Counted from the stretch's first letter, positions 1-8,107 are shown. The stretch: DNA of 33,903 bases from Candidatus Wallbacteria bacterium (GCA_016190005.1 JACPRK010000163.1:1-33903); one strand, 5' to 3'. Notes: generated from the sequence alone by a model not told the origin. Made by a program: numbers and translations.

Positions 1-43
1 GGCTTCTTCACCCGCGTCGAGCTGGGGTAACAAAATGGGTCCA

Positions 44-102
44 CTCGACTTTCCCCATTTGTTCGCCGGCAAGGAGTGCGGAGGAAAATGGGGAAAGTCG
101 AG
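44..102. repeat. Left-end hairpin of the IS element
   Basis: A 17-bp perfect inverted repeat: CTCGACTTTCCCCATTT at 44-60 and its complement at 86-102, with a 25-nt spacer. The right end has the related arm CTCGACTTGCCCCAATT. Confidence 0.7.
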
Positions 103-173
103 AGCCTGTTGCATGAACCGAAATCCCCTGACGCACGGTAGTAGTGGGAGGCAAGCGTTCGGAGGGATTTCTG

Positions 174-1361
174 ATGGCCTACAATTTTCGACCGTTCAAC
201 CGCGATCAGCTGTATCTGTTGCCCCCGTCGATGAGGGACTGGATTCGGGAGGATGACCTCGTCTGGCTGGTCCTGGATGCAGTTGGGGAACTGGACCTCA
301 CGGAGTTTCTGCTGAAGTACCGCAGCGACGGCCGAGGAGCATCCGCCTTCGATCCGTCGATGATGGTGGCGCTGCTGCTCTATGCGTACGCGATGGGTGT
401 GCGCTCGTCGCGCAAGATCGAGCGGCTTTGCGAGCGGGATGCGGCCTTCCGCATCGTGTCCGGAGATCAGAGACCGGACCATACGACAATCGCCCGCTAC
501 CGGGCCAACAACGAGAAGGAGCTTTCGAAGCTCTTCACGCAGGTGCTGTTCCTGTGCAGGAAGGCCGGTCTGAGGAAGGTTGGGAAGGTGGCCTTGGATG
601 GGACGAAGCTGAAGGCCAACGCGGCGCTGGATGCGAACAGGAAGTACAAGAAGCTCCTCGAAGAGGAGCAGCGACTGCTCAAAGAGGAAGCCGAGCGGAT
701 GCTCAAAGAGGCCGCCGAGGAAGACACGCGGGAAGATGCGCTGTACGGCCAGGAGAAGCGTGGCGATGAGTTACCTGAGCCTCTGAGAAAACCAGAAAGC
801 CGTCTGGCGCGGCTGCGGGAGGCCAAGAGGCAACTGGAAGAGGAGGCCGCCGAGGTCATCCCGATCGCCAGCGACTATCATCAGCTCTTTCCGATGTTGA
901 AAGCTGCCGGCGAGAACCTCCAGGAGGCCGGCTACAAGGAGAAGATCAAGGTCGCCTTGGCCGATGCGGGCTACTGCGTCGAAGAGGAACTTGCCCACAT
1001 ACCTGAGGGGATGCCTGAGTTGATTGTAGCCCTCAGCAACGACAAGACGGCGCGCCAGAGTTTGCGAGACAAACCGCACCCCAGAGGTCGCATCCCGAAG
1101 AACCTGACAGCTCGCCAGCGGATGGAGCGACGGCTCGCAACGAAACGAGGACAGACGCTCTACAAGCGGAGAAAGTGCATCGTGGAGCCCGTCTTTGGAC
1201 AGATCAAGAGTGAGCGAGGGACGCGTCAGTTCCAGCGACGAGGTCTACGAGCCTGTCAGAGCGAATGGAACATCCTCTGCACAGCTCACAACCTGATGAA
1301 ACTCTGGAGAGCTGGAAGACGGCGCGGACAACCGCTCAACAAGGTGGTCGGGACCCAGTAG
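174..1361 (+). CDS. IS1182-family transposase, internally shortened
   Basis: DDE transposase, 395 residues, that would cut and join the IS ends. The N-terminal DUF772-type region (residues about 5-120) reads typically for IS1182. Putative catalytic residues are D142 in VALDGTKLKANA, D264 in ADAGY and E338 in IVEPVFGQIK. ATG 174 is chosen because GGAGGG at 161-166 sits 7 nt upstream; an in-frame start at 144 has no such site. After a charged coiled-coil stretch (about 160-230) the protein jumps straight to a segment like IPIASDYHQLFPMLK. The block that normally lies between (NPTDPDSR and GYNAQ motifs) is absent, so an in-frame internal deletion is likely. The triad is kept but activity is doubtful. 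Confidence 0.85.
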   Translation: MAYNFRPFNRDQLYLLPPSMRDWIREDDLVWLVLDAVGELDLTEFLLKYRSDGRGASAFDPSMMVALLLYAYAMGVRSSRKIERLCERDAAFRIVSGDQRPDHTTIARYRANNEKELSKLFTQVLFLCRKAGLRKVGKVALDGTKLKANAALDANRKYKKLLEEEQRLLKEEAERMLKEAAEEDTREDALYGQEKRGDELPEPLRKPESRLARLREAKRQLEEEAAEVIPIASDYHQLFPMLKAAGENLQEAGYKEKIKVALADAGYCVEEELAHIPEGMPELIVALSNDKTARQSLRDKPHPRGRIPKNLTARQRMERRLATKRGQTLYKRRKCIVEPVFGQIKSERGTRQFQRRGLRACQSEWNILCTAHNLMKLWRAGRRRGQPLNKVVGTQ

Positions 1362-1476
1362 GGCACCGACCAGCGTCCCAGAAACAAGCCGCGGCACCCA
1401 GAACTCAAGAGTCGCCAGCCCCTACGGCGGCGGTCGCCGCCCGACCCTACCCGAACCCGGGTTCGTGCAACAGGCT

Positions 1477-1570
1477 CTCGACTTGCCCCAATTCCTAAAC
1501 CGGGGACACACGACCAATTTTTTCAAAATTGGTCGTGTGTCCCCGGTTTTCCAAATTGGGGCAAGTCGAG
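1477..1570. repeat. Right-end hairpin of the IS element, nested
   Basis: CTCGACTTGCCCCAATT at 1477-1493 is repeated inverted at 1554-1570. The spacer is almost entirely the separate 53-nt palindrome at 1497-1549, so one palindrome sits in the loop of another. The right part is also translated as the C-terminal tail of the minus-strand HTTM gene. Confidence 0.7.
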
Positions 1571-2457
1571 TGGCCCCTACTCTTGGCGAAGGAGAGGAGG
1601 GCGGCGAGGACGACCCATTGGAAGAGGAAAAGGTTCATCGTCAGCTCGATGGACAGGTGGAAGGCGATGCCGGCGGCGAGCAGGGGGCGGCGGAAGCGGG
1701 GGGCCCACAGGAGCAGGCCCAGCGCCAGCTCGAGCGCGAGCGTGCCCCAGGTGAGGAGCCGCACCGGTGCCGCGTTGTCGAACACCAGCGGCACGGCCAG
1801 GCGCTGCAAGTCCTCCAGGCGGGCGGCGTAGTAGACGGCCGAGCCGTCCACCCAGAGATCGCCGCCCAGCTTCCAGAAGACCGTGCAGACGTACATGACG
1901 GAGACCTGGATCTGGATGAGCCGGCGCGGCCAGGGCGCGATGAGCGGCGAGGCGGGGGGCGCTCCTCTGCGCCCCTGGAGCCAGGCATCCAGCGAGAGCG
2001 CGCGGCCGGCGCCCGAGAACGCCAGGTAGAGCGTCACCATTCTCAAGAGCGCGTCCCCCCGGGAGAGGAGCAGCGGATTGCGGGCGTGGAACGCGAGCAG
2101 GCCGAAGAACACGCCGGCCGTGCTGGCGCGGGACCAGAACCCCATCGTCATTCCCACCGCGGCCAGCATGAACGCGGCGTGGAAGCCGGCGAGCGCCGCG
2201 CCGTCGCCCGGAAGCGTCGAGATCACGTCGAAGCCGACTCGCGCCGGCAACCTCGCGGCCGCCGCCGCCGAGAGCACGCCATGGGGCCCGAACCAGCGCG
2301 CCAGGTCCGGCGCTATCGCCAGTCCGTACGCCAGGCAGCAAGCTCCCGTCAGGATGCGCACGATCGCCAGCGTGCGAGCGGACTCCGGCGCGAAGAGAAA
2401 AACCAGGGACACACGACCTATTTTTTTTAAATAGGTCGTGTGTCCCTGGTTTTTCAT
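1495..2457 (-). CDS. HTTM-domain membrane protein with repeat-encoded ends
   Basis: Predicted inner-membrane protein, 320 residues, of the HTTM family (related to the membrane part of vitamin-K-dependent gamma-carboxylase). The core starts near LFAPESARTLAIVRILTG and runs through several hydrophobic segments, with the family-like stretches WFGPHGVL, VMYVCTVFWKLGG and FHLSIELTMNLFLFQW. The substrate is unknown. The start ATG at 2457 overlaps the partner gene's stop (ATGA), suggesting coupled translation. Residues 2-20 (NQGHTTYLKKIGRVSLV) come from the palindrome at 2398-2454. The C-terminal tail (NRGHTTNFEKIGRVSPV) comes from the copy at 1497-1549, after about ten residues read from the IS end. 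The natural C-terminus was probably replaced when the IS landed. An upstream in-frame extension to 2898 overlaps the partner and is rejected. Confidence 0.75.
   Translation of the reverse strand: MKNQGHTTYLKKIGRVSLVFLFAPESARTLAIVRILTGACCLAYGLAIAPDLARWFGPHGVLSAAAAARLPARVGFDVISTLPGDGAALAGFHAAFMLAAVGMTMGFWSRASTAGVFFGLLAFHARNPLLLSRGDALLRMVTLYLAFSGAGRALSLDAWLQGRRGAPPASPLIAPWPRRLIQIQVSVMYVCTVFWKLGGDLWVDGSAVYYAARLEDLQRLAVPLVFDNAAPVRLLTWGTLALELALGLLLWAPRFRRPLLAAGIAFHLSIELTMNLFLFQWVVLAALLSFAKSRGHSTCPNLENRGHTTNFEKIGRVSPV
1497..1549. repeat. REP-like palindrome, copy 1
   Basis: Perfect 25-bp inverted repeat (arms 1497-1521 and 1525-1549) around a 3-nt loop. The arm contains CCGGGGACACACGACC. A second copy lies at 2398-2454. 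Size, perfect symmetry and position at gene borders resemble REP/MITE palindromes moved by Y1 (RAYT) transposases, though no such transposase is in the window. On the minus strand it encodes the last residues and the stop codon region of the HTTM gene. Confidence 0.85.
2398..2454. repeat. REP-like palindrome, copy 2
   Basis: Perfect 26-bp inverted repeat (2398-2423 and 2429-2454) around TTTTT. The arm contains CCAGGGACACACGACC, differing from copy 1 by one base in the GC block and by its AT centre (CTATTT instead of CAATTTT). It begins one base after the HTTM start codon and supplies codons 2-20 without breaking the frame. Confidence 0.85.
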
Positions 2458-3038
2458 GGCCCCGCTCCCGCCGGCAGCTCCAGCGTGAAGAAGCACATCT
2501 TGCGACGCGTCACGGCAGGCCCGCTCCGGCTCCGTTGCTCCTCGGGCGCCGCCATCGGCGGGATATCCACTTGCTCTCGAATCAGCTCGACCCGCCTGGG
2601 CTCGAGGCCTTGCTGCGCGTGCAGCCGCCCGATGTACCGCGCCGCATCGGGCCAGGCCGCCGCGTTTTCGGGTCGCGACAGCCGGTCGCTCCACTGTCGG
2701 TCGAGTTGCCGTAGTGTCCTCTGAGACATCGACAGCCCGTCCAACCCGGGAAACCGCCACAGCCGCACCTCGCCTGACGCCAGCGTCACGCGCGCCGACA
2801 ACCGCGTGTTCACGACCGGCGGGTTCGGCGCGAACATGTCCCAGACCTCCCAGCACCCCGTCGCTCGCAGGTAGGGGCCGACCGCGGAGATCAGCCACCC
2901 CCGAGTCGGTTCGGGCAGCGCCAGTCCCGCGCAGACGATGGCGATCACGTGCCAGGCCACGAACGCTCCCACTGCGAGGCGTCCGAGGCCCCGGACGTCT
3001 GGGACGCCCACCTCTCCCGATTTATCGCGCGCGTCCAT
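2454..3038 (-). CDS. HTTM-associated small membrane-anchored protein
   Basis: Protein of 194 residues. One N-terminal transmembrane segment (VGAFVAWHVIAIVCAGLAL, about residues 18-36) is followed by a probable periplasmic domain with WEVWDMFAPNPPVVNTRLSA. That motif is typical of small proteins encoded next to HTTM genes, so I infer that the two form a membrane complex. The function is unknown. Start ATG 3038 places the membrane segment near the N-terminus; an upstream start at 3161 would cross the promoter of the divergent binding-protein gene. The stop overlaps the HTTM start. It is transcribed divergently from the ABC binding protein gene. Confidence 0.7.
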   Translation of the reverse strand: MDARDKSGEVGVPDVRGLGRLAVGAFVAWHVIAIVCAGLALPEPTRGWLISAVGPYLRATGCWEVWDMFAPNPPVVNTRLSARVTLASGEVRLWRFPGLDGLSMSQRTLRQLDRQWSDRLSRPENAAAWPDAARYIGRLHAQQGLEPRRVELIREQVDIPPMAAPEEQRSRSGPAVTRRKMCFFTLELPAGAGP

Positions 3039-3049
3039 GCTCGGGTCGA

Positions 3050-3076
3050 TTGAATCTGCTCCCGCGCCATGATAAT
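3050..3076 (+). promoter_or_regulatory. Possible sigma70-type promoter for the peptide ABC operon
   Basis: TTGAAT (3050-3055), 15-nt spacer, GATAAT (3071-3076, 5 of 6 to consensus). It lies in the divergent gap between the HTTM partner and the binding protein gene and agrees with the start codon chosen at 3131. The spacer is short, so this is tentative. Confidence 0.4.
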
Positions 3077-3130
3077 CTTCCGGCTCCCGCGGGTCGCTCC
3101 GGCGCCGCGCAGCGAAGGAAGGTGTCCGCC

Positions 3131-5287
3131 TTGACCGGTTCGTCGAGACGAGTCTGTTCACTCATTCTTACCCTTCTCATGCTCTCCGGGACCGGCTGCG
3201 TCCGTGTCTCGAAGGTCTCCGACGTCGAGGAGCTCAAGACCCGCGTCGCCAAGCTCGAGCAACGCGCCGAGGCGATCGAGAGCTCCATCAAGGTCAACGA
3301 GCGGATGGCAGCGCTCGAAGCGCGCCTTGCCGAGCTTTCGCGGCCTGCAGTGGCGGCACCCGTGGCGCCGCTGTCCTCCGATCCGGCCGCCCAGACCGCC
3401 GCGCCTGCAACCGTTCCCGTGGCTGCGCCCGTGGCTGCCGTCAGCGCCGCGGCCGCCCATCCGGAGCGCTTCGGCGGCGAGTACCGGCAGGGCATCGGCA
3501 CCGATCCGCCCAGCCTCGACCCCGCGCAGATCTCCGACACGACTTCCCATCGTGTCGGCCTCAACATCTTCGAGGGGCTCGTGGAGTTCAAGGACGAGGA
3601 TCTTTCCGTCGTGCCGCTGCTGGCCAAATCGTGGGAGGTCTCGCCGGACGGTCGGGTCTACACCTTCGAGATCCGGCCCGGCGTCAAGTTCCACACCGGG
3701 CGCGAGGTCACGGCTGACGACTTCGTCTTCAGCTTCCGGCGGCTGCTGGACCCCAAGACGGCCTCGGTGCGCGCCTGGCTCTTCGACGAAGTGCTGGGCT
3801 ACCCGGTGTTCAAGGCAATCCAGTCGGCTCGCGGTCAGCTCAAGTACCAGGCCGACGGCCAGTACGAGAAGGTCGAGGCCACGCGCATCGAGGAGGCGAT
3901 CCGCTTCCTGGACGCGGTCGACAAGGAGCACCTGACTCGCGCCGAGATCCCCGATCCGGACAAGGTCCTGGCGACGATCGCGAAGGCCCGCGGGGTGCTC
4001 AAGCAGCTGACGGATGCGCTGGCCCAGGGGCGCGAGGCCGCCAAGGCCGTGACGGTCGACGCGGCGCTGATGCAGGAGCTGGAGGCGCCGAAGTTCGAGG
4101 ACTACGTCACGAAGGGCATCGCGGCGCCGGCTCCGATGACGCTGCGAATCGAGCTGGCGAAGCCGTTTGCGCCGTTCCTGACGGTGCTTGCGATGCCCAA
4201 CGCCGGCGTGGTGCCGAGGGAAGAGATCGAGAAGTGGGGCGATCGGTTCTCGGAGCATCCGGTCGGCACGGGGCCTTTCAAGTTTGCCAGCTGGCAGCAC
4301 AACGTCGTTGTGGAGCTGGAGGCGTTCAAGGACTACTTCCTGGGGCGTCCCTACCTCGACAAGATGCGCTTCCGCGTCATCCCCGACGAGTCGGTGCGGT
4401 TGAATGAGTTCGAAATCGGGAATCTGGAGCACGTCAACGAGGTGCCGGACGAGAAGTACGAGACGATCAAGGCGACGAAGGACTATCCGGGTGTTCTCGA
4501 GGAGTGCGAGACGCTTTCGACCTTTTACATGGGCTTCAACATGACGAAGAAGCCTTTCGACGATTTGCGAGTCCGCCAGGCCTTCAGCCACGCCATCGAC
4601 AAACACACCATCCTCAACGTGATCCGGCGTGGCCGGGGCAAGGTGGCCAACGGCGTCTTGCCGCCGGGGATGCCCGCCTACAACCCAGAGCTGAAGGCTA
4701 ACGACTACGACAAGGAAAAGGCGATCGCGCTGCTGAAGGAAGCCGGCTACGAGGACCGGACGAAGCTGGGCGAGCTGGAGTACTGGTACAACGCCACGTC
4801 GTCCAACGACCCGAACGCGCGCCTGGCGGAGGTCATTCAGCAGAACCTCCTGCAGATCGGCGTGAAGGTGAAGCTGCAGACGACGGACTGGTCGACCTAC
4901 CTGAAGAAGGTGGACCGGGGCGAGCTGGCGCTCTTCCGGATGGCGTGGGTGGCGGACTATCCCGATCCGGACAACTTCCTCTACATTCTCTTCCATTCGA
5001 AGAACCGCGGCGAGGCAGGCAACTACTCGATGTACAACAACCCCAAGGTGGACGAGCTGCTGGAGCGAGGCCGCACGACTCTGGGTATGGCCGACCGTGT
5101 AAAGGTCTACCAGGAGCTGGAGAAGCAGATCGTGGCGGATTCGCCTTGGACGTTCCTGTATCACTCGCGGCAGCCGTTCCTGCGGAAGTCGTACGTGAAG
5201 GGCGTCGTTTTCACGCCGCTTGGCAACGACGCCATCCGGATGCGAGGAGCCTGGCTGGACCAGAGCCAGATGAAGCCGGGTAACTGA
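3131..5287 (+). CDS. Oligopeptide/dipeptide-type ABC substrate-binding lipoprotein
   Basis: Family 5 extracellular binding protein (OppA/DppA type), 718 residues, longer than the usual 500-560. It should bind peptides or similar solutes in the periplasm. TTG 3131 is preferred because AAGGAAGG (3115-3122) is 8 nt upstream; GTG 3122 overlaps that site. The N-terminus has a hydrophobic signal ending SGTGC, an imperfect lipobox. A short coiled coil (about residues 27-75) and an Ala/Pro linker (75-112) precede the binding domain, which starts at GGEYRQGIGTDPPSLDP. A Lys/Glu/Ala-rich insertion of about 100 residues (230-332) interrupts it, then typical segments follow (HPVGTGPFKFASW, VRQAFSHAIDK, YPDPDNFL). 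The stop overlaps the permease start (TGATG). Confidence 0.88.
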   Translation: MTGSSRRVCSLILTLLMLSGTGCVRVSKVSDVEELKTRVAKLEQRAEAIESSIKVNERMAALEARLAELSRPAVAAPVAPLSSDPAAQTAAPATVPVAAPVAAVSAAAAHPERFGGEYRQGIGTDPPSLDPAQISDTTSHRVGLNIFEGLVEFKDEDLSVVPLLAKSWEVSPDGRVYTFEIRPGVKFHTGREVTADDFVFSFRRLLDPKTASVRAWLFDEVLGYPVFKAIQSARGQLKYQADGQYEKVEATRIEEAIRFLDAVDKEHLTRAEIPDPDKVLATIAKARGVLKQLTDALAQGREAAKAVTVDAALMQELEAPKFEDYVTKGIAAPAPMTLRIELAKPFAPFLTVLAMPNAGVVPREEIEKWGDRFSEHPVGTGPFKFASWQHNVVVELEAFKDYFLGRPYLDKMRFRVIPDESVRLNEFEIGNLEHVNEVPDEKYETIKATKDYPGVLEECETLSTFYMGFNMTKKPFDDLRVRQAFSHAIDKHTILNVIRRGRGKVANGVLPPGMPAYNPELKANDYDKEKAIALLKEAGYEDRTKLGELEYWYNATSSNDPNARLAEVIQQNLLQIGVKVKLQTTDWSTYLKKVDRGELALFRMAWVADYPDPDNFLYILFHSKNRGEAGNYSMYNNPKVDELLERGRTTLGMADRVKVYQELEKQIVADSPWTFLYHSRQPFLRKSYVKGVVFTPLGNDAIRMRGAWLDQSQMKPGN

Positions 5288-6438
5288 TGTTCGTCTACAC
5301 CATCCGGAGGCTGCTGATCGCGGCGGGCGTGGTGTTCGCGGTCTACACGCTCACTTTCTGCCTGTCGCACATCGAGATTTTCAATCCGCCCGTGAACTGG
5401 GTGGAGGCGCTGCTCGGCGTCCCGGAGGAGAATCGCACGAAGCTGGGTCTGGCCGACCCAGCGCGGCTGATGCTGGGCCAGCACGGTGACGTGAACACGG
5501 TGGAGCGCATCCGGGAAGAGCTGGGGTTGGACGACCCGGTTTTCTTCAACACGAGGGCTTTCAAGAGCGGCTCGTACCTGAGCCCGGCCAGCTGGAGCCA
5601 GTTCTTTCACGATCAGCGCCACGAGACGCAGTACTTTCGCAGCCTCTTCAACCTGCTCCTGGATTTCGATCTTGGCAAGGCCAACCGCACGCAGCAGCCC
5701 GTTTCGGAGATGCTGATCCAGGGCGCTTCGGTGACGCTGCAGCTGGCGCTGGCCGGCATCGTCGTCGCCGTGGTCATGGGGCTGACCCTCGGCATTCTCT
5801 CGGCGGTCTACCAGAACACCTGGATCGATCGGCTGGCGATGATCGGTGCCATTCTCGGCATTTCGGTGCCGATTTACCTGGTTGGGCTCGTGAGCATCTT
5901 GCTGTTCACGAAGTACTGGCGGTTGCTGCCTGGTGTGGGGATGGACGAATCGGTGCTTCCATGGCTGACTGTCCATCTGCCCTGGTTCATCGTGCCGCCT
6001 GGCTGGCTGCTGGAGGTGCGGCTTCCCGTGTACCTCGTGTTGCCGGCGATCGCGCTGGGGGTGCGTCCGGGGGCGGCGCTGGCGAGGATGATGAGGACGA
6101 CGATGCTCGAGGTGATCCGGCAAGACTACATCCGCACGGCGCGCGCCAAGGGTCTGGACGAGTGGACGGTTGTGATGAAGCACGCCGTACGCAACGCGCT
6201 GATCCCGGTGGTGACGGTGCTGGGGCTGGAGCTGGCGGGATTGCTCACGGGCGCCGTTCTGACCGAAACCATCTTTTCAATCCCCGGGCTGGGGTATCAG
6301 TCGTGGAGCGCCCTGAAGGACATGAACACGCCGCTGATCATGGGGACGGTGCTGCTGGTGTCTGTGGTCTACGTGCTGGCCAACCTGTTGGTGGACCTCT
6401 CCTACGCGTTCCTGGACCCGCGCATCCGCTACAGCTGA
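5287..6438 (+). CDS. Peptide-type ABC transporter permease, DppB/OppB family
   Basis: Inner-membrane permease of 383 residues. It has an N-terminal membrane segment (FVYTIRRLLIAAGVVFAVYT), a long periplasmic loop (residues about 35-150) as is usual for this family, then the BPD_transp_1 domain. The ATPase-coupling EAA loop reads near EVIRQDYIRTARAKGL, residues about 275-300. It starts on the last base of the preceding stop codon, so translation is probably coupled. It pairs with the second permease 5 nt downstream. No ATPase gene (DppD/DppF) is in this operon, so the nucleotide-binding subunits must be encoded elsewhere. Confidence 0.92.
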   Translation: MFVYTIRRLLIAAGVVFAVYTLTFCLSHIEIFNPPVNWVEALLGVPEENRTKLGLADPARLMLGQHGDVNTVERIREELGLDDPVFFNTRAFKSGSYLSPASWSQFFHDQRHETQYFRSLFNLLLDFDLGKANRTQQPVSEMLIQGASVTLQLALAGIVVAVVMGLTLGILSAVYQNTWIDRLAMIGAILGISVPIYLVGLVSILLFTKYWRLLPGVGMDESVLPWLTVHLPWFIVPPGWLLEVRLPVYLVLPAIALGVRPGAALARMMRTTMLEVIRQDYIRTARAKGLDEWTVVMKHAVRNALIPVVTVLGLELAGLLTGAVLTETIFSIPGLGYQSWSALKDMNTPLIMGTVLLVSVVYVLANLLVDLSYAFLDPRIRYS

Positions 6439-6443
6439 TCGAC

Positions 6444-7463
6444 ATGCACGATAACGGAAAGGTCTTCGTTCTCTCGTACTCCTCCCCGGAGGTGTGGCTG
6501 CGGCTGGTGGCTGCGGCCGTGCTGGTGCTATTGATGCTGGCGCCGCTGGCGCCGATGCCGGTCTGGCGAAGTCTCTGGATCGACGCCTGGAAGCGGTTGA
6601 AGCGGAATCTCTCCGCGATGGCTGGCTACTACATCATCCTGGGGCTCTGCCTGGTCGCCTTTCTGGCGCCCTGGATTGGTCCGTTCACGCCGTCGTACCA
6701 GGACTACGCGGCGGTGGAGCGGCGGTCGGCGGAGACACTTTCGGGCAAGCACGCCGACACCGTGGTGCGGATGCCGGACTTCTCGGGCGAGCACTGGCTG
6801 AGCGTCGACAACCTGGGCCGGGACGTCTTCAGCCGGTTGGTGCATGGAAGCGTCATCAGTCTGGAGGTCGCGGTGATCAGCCAGGGGGTGGCAGTGGCAA
6901 TCGGCACGGTGCTGGGGTTGATCGCGGGCTACTACGGGGGGTGGATCGACGCGCTGTTGATGGCGGCGACGGAGGTCATTCTGGCATTCCCGTTCCTGCT
7001 GCTGGTGATGACGATCATCGCGATGTTCGGGATTCCGACGATCGAGACGATCTTCGTGATCATCGGGCTGGTGGGGTGGCCGTCGATAGCGCGCGTGGTG
7101 CGAGCGCAGGTGCTCTCGCTCAAGCAGAAAGAGTTCATCGAGGCGGCCCGCGCGATGGGGGCGACCGATGCGCGCATCCTGTTCCAGCACCTTTCGCCCA
7201 ACACGATGGCACCGATCATCGTCCAGGTGAGCCTGGGGATGGCCGGGGCGATCCTCTCCGAGGCGGGCCTCTCTTTCCTGGGGTTCGGGGCGCAGGAGCC
7301 GACGCCTTCCTGGGGCTTGATGGTGGCGAAGAGCCAGGGCGACCTCGTGCCGCTCTGGTGGCTGCCGATCCTGCCGGGCGTGGCGATCATGTTGGCCGTC
7401 TTCGGGTTCAACCTGCTGGGCGACGGCCTACGCGACGCGCTCGACCCGCGGATGAAGACCTGA
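6444..7463 (+). CDS. Peptide-type ABC transporter permease, DppC/OppC family
   Basis: Inner-membrane permease of 339 residues. ATG 6444 lies 5 nt after the previous stop; an open frame extends further upstream but inside the DppB gene and is rejected. It has an N-terminal hydrophobic stretch (about 16-35), an OppC N-terminal segment (KRNLSAMAGYYIILGLCL), the family-typical LGRDVFSRLVHG, then BPD_transp_1 with the EAA loop near QKEFIEAARAMGATDARI and the ending LLGDGLRDALDPRMKT. The N-terminus carries an extra membrane segment before the usual first one. It completes the import channel with the DppB-type permease. Confidence 0.92.
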   Translation: MHDNGKVFVLSYSSPEVWLRLVAAAVLVLLMLAPLAPMPVWRSLWIDAWKRLKRNLSAMAGYYIILGLCLVAFLAPWIGPFTPSYQDYAAVERRSAETLSGKHADTVVRMPDFSGEHWLSVDNLGRDVFSRLVHGSVISLEVAVISQGVAVAIGTVLGLIAGYYGGWIDALLMAATEVILAFPFLLLVMTIIAMFGIPTIETIFVIIGLVGWPSIARVVRAQVLSLKQKEFIEAARAMGATDARILFQHLSPNTMAPIIVQVSLGMAGAILSEAGLSFLGFGAQEPTPSWGLMVAKSQGDLVPLWWLPILPGVAIMLAVFGFNLLGDGLRDALDPRMKT

Positions 7464-7528
7464 CAATCTCACACGCCCGGCATGGCGGGCGCGGGTGGCA
7501 AGTGTTAGCTTGTTAAGGGGGGACGAAG

Positions 7529-8107
7529 ATGCCCGACCTCCGGGACGACAACGACAAGCCACAGGACGCGTCACTAGAGCCAGAGCCCGAGCGTGGCCGT
7601 GTCCTGGGCTATCTGGCCCTCTCGGCGGCGCTCGTCGCCATCAGCGTCTCGGACATCCAGACGCGGATGCCGTCCAAACTGCCGCCCGAGCTGCGGCACG
7701 AAGTCCCGGCGCCCGAGCGGGACGCGGCCCGGCCGCCCTGGAGCAACCTGGTGCACGGTGATCTCTGGGACCCTGGGTTCCTGGACGGCTTGAACGAGCG
7801 CCTCCAGACGCGTCGCAAGTGGAGGCAATCCCGCTTCAACACGTATGGGGCGGAAGCCGTTCTCTCGATGGGCAAGACCGACGAGGCGATCGCGATGCTC
7901 CGCGAGGCGATCGACCTGGACCCCGCGAACCTGGAAGCCAGACTTCGGATCATCGAAGCGCTGAGCGCCGTGCAGCGCTGGCCGGCCGCCCGGCGGCACT
8001 ACGACGACCTGCGTGCCGCGGGCGGCGACTTCCCAAACCCCGACAAGCGGCTTCTCGAAGCGTCCCCGCTCGTGGAGGATCATGTCGACGGTCCCGAGGG
8101 GCGGTAA
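7529..8107 (+). CDS. Membrane-anchored TPR protein
   Basis: Protein of 192 residues. A single hydrophobic segment (VLGYLALSAALVAISV, about 25-41) follows a charged N-terminus. After a Pro-rich stretch, a tetratricopeptide pair occupies about residues 105-175 (GKTDEAIAMLREAIDLDPANLEARLRIIEAL, continuing into a second helix pair). GGGGGG at 7517-7522 gives a good ribosome site before ATG 7529. TPRs mediate protein contacts, so it may be a scaffold for the upstream transporter or the downstream enzyme, but nothing fixes its partner. It lies 65 nt after the permease, beyond a weak 6-bp hairpin at 7474-7491 that has no T-tract. Confidence 0.7.
   Translation: MPDLRDDNDKPQDASLEPEPERGRVLGYLALSAALVAISVSDIQTRMPSKLPPELRHEVPAPERDAARPPWSNLVHGDLWDPGFLDGLNERLQTRRKWRQSRFNTYGAEAVLSMGKTDEAIAMLREAIDLDPANLEARLRIIEALSAVQRWPAARRHYDDLRAAGGDFPNPDKRLLEASPLVEDHVDGPEGR

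Larger units (their letters stand above)
37..1577 (+). mobile_element. IS1182-type insertion element with palindromic ends
   Basis: One transposase gene lies between matching inverted ends. The inner inverted repeat is 34 bp (86-119 against 1460-1493, 3 mismatches). An outer block (about 38-60 against 1554-1577) also matches in inverted orientation, including the GGNCCACTCGACTT segment. Each end is therefore a hairpin in its own right: 44-60 pairs with 86-102 around a 25-nt loop, and 1477-1493 pairs with 1554-1570 around a 60-nt loop that holds a second, unrelated palindrome. I take the outer blocks as the element boundary. The conservative alternative is 86-1493, with the outer arms belonging to a pre-existing genomic palindrome. 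No convincing target duplication is visible. Confidence 0.6.

Noticed and set aside
1465..2430. Plus-strand frame of 321 codons opposite the HTTM gene
   Set aside because: Gln/Arg/Glu-rich translation with no domain; the minus strand carries the hydrophobic HTTM core.
3158..5164. Minus-strand 668-codon frame opposite the binding protein
   Set aside because: Antisense shadow of a well supported family 5 binding protein; His/Arg/Leu-rich with no motif.
7474..7491. Rho-independent terminator after the DppC-type permease
   Set aside because: CGCCCG/CGGGCG forms only a 6-bp stem and no T-tract follows.
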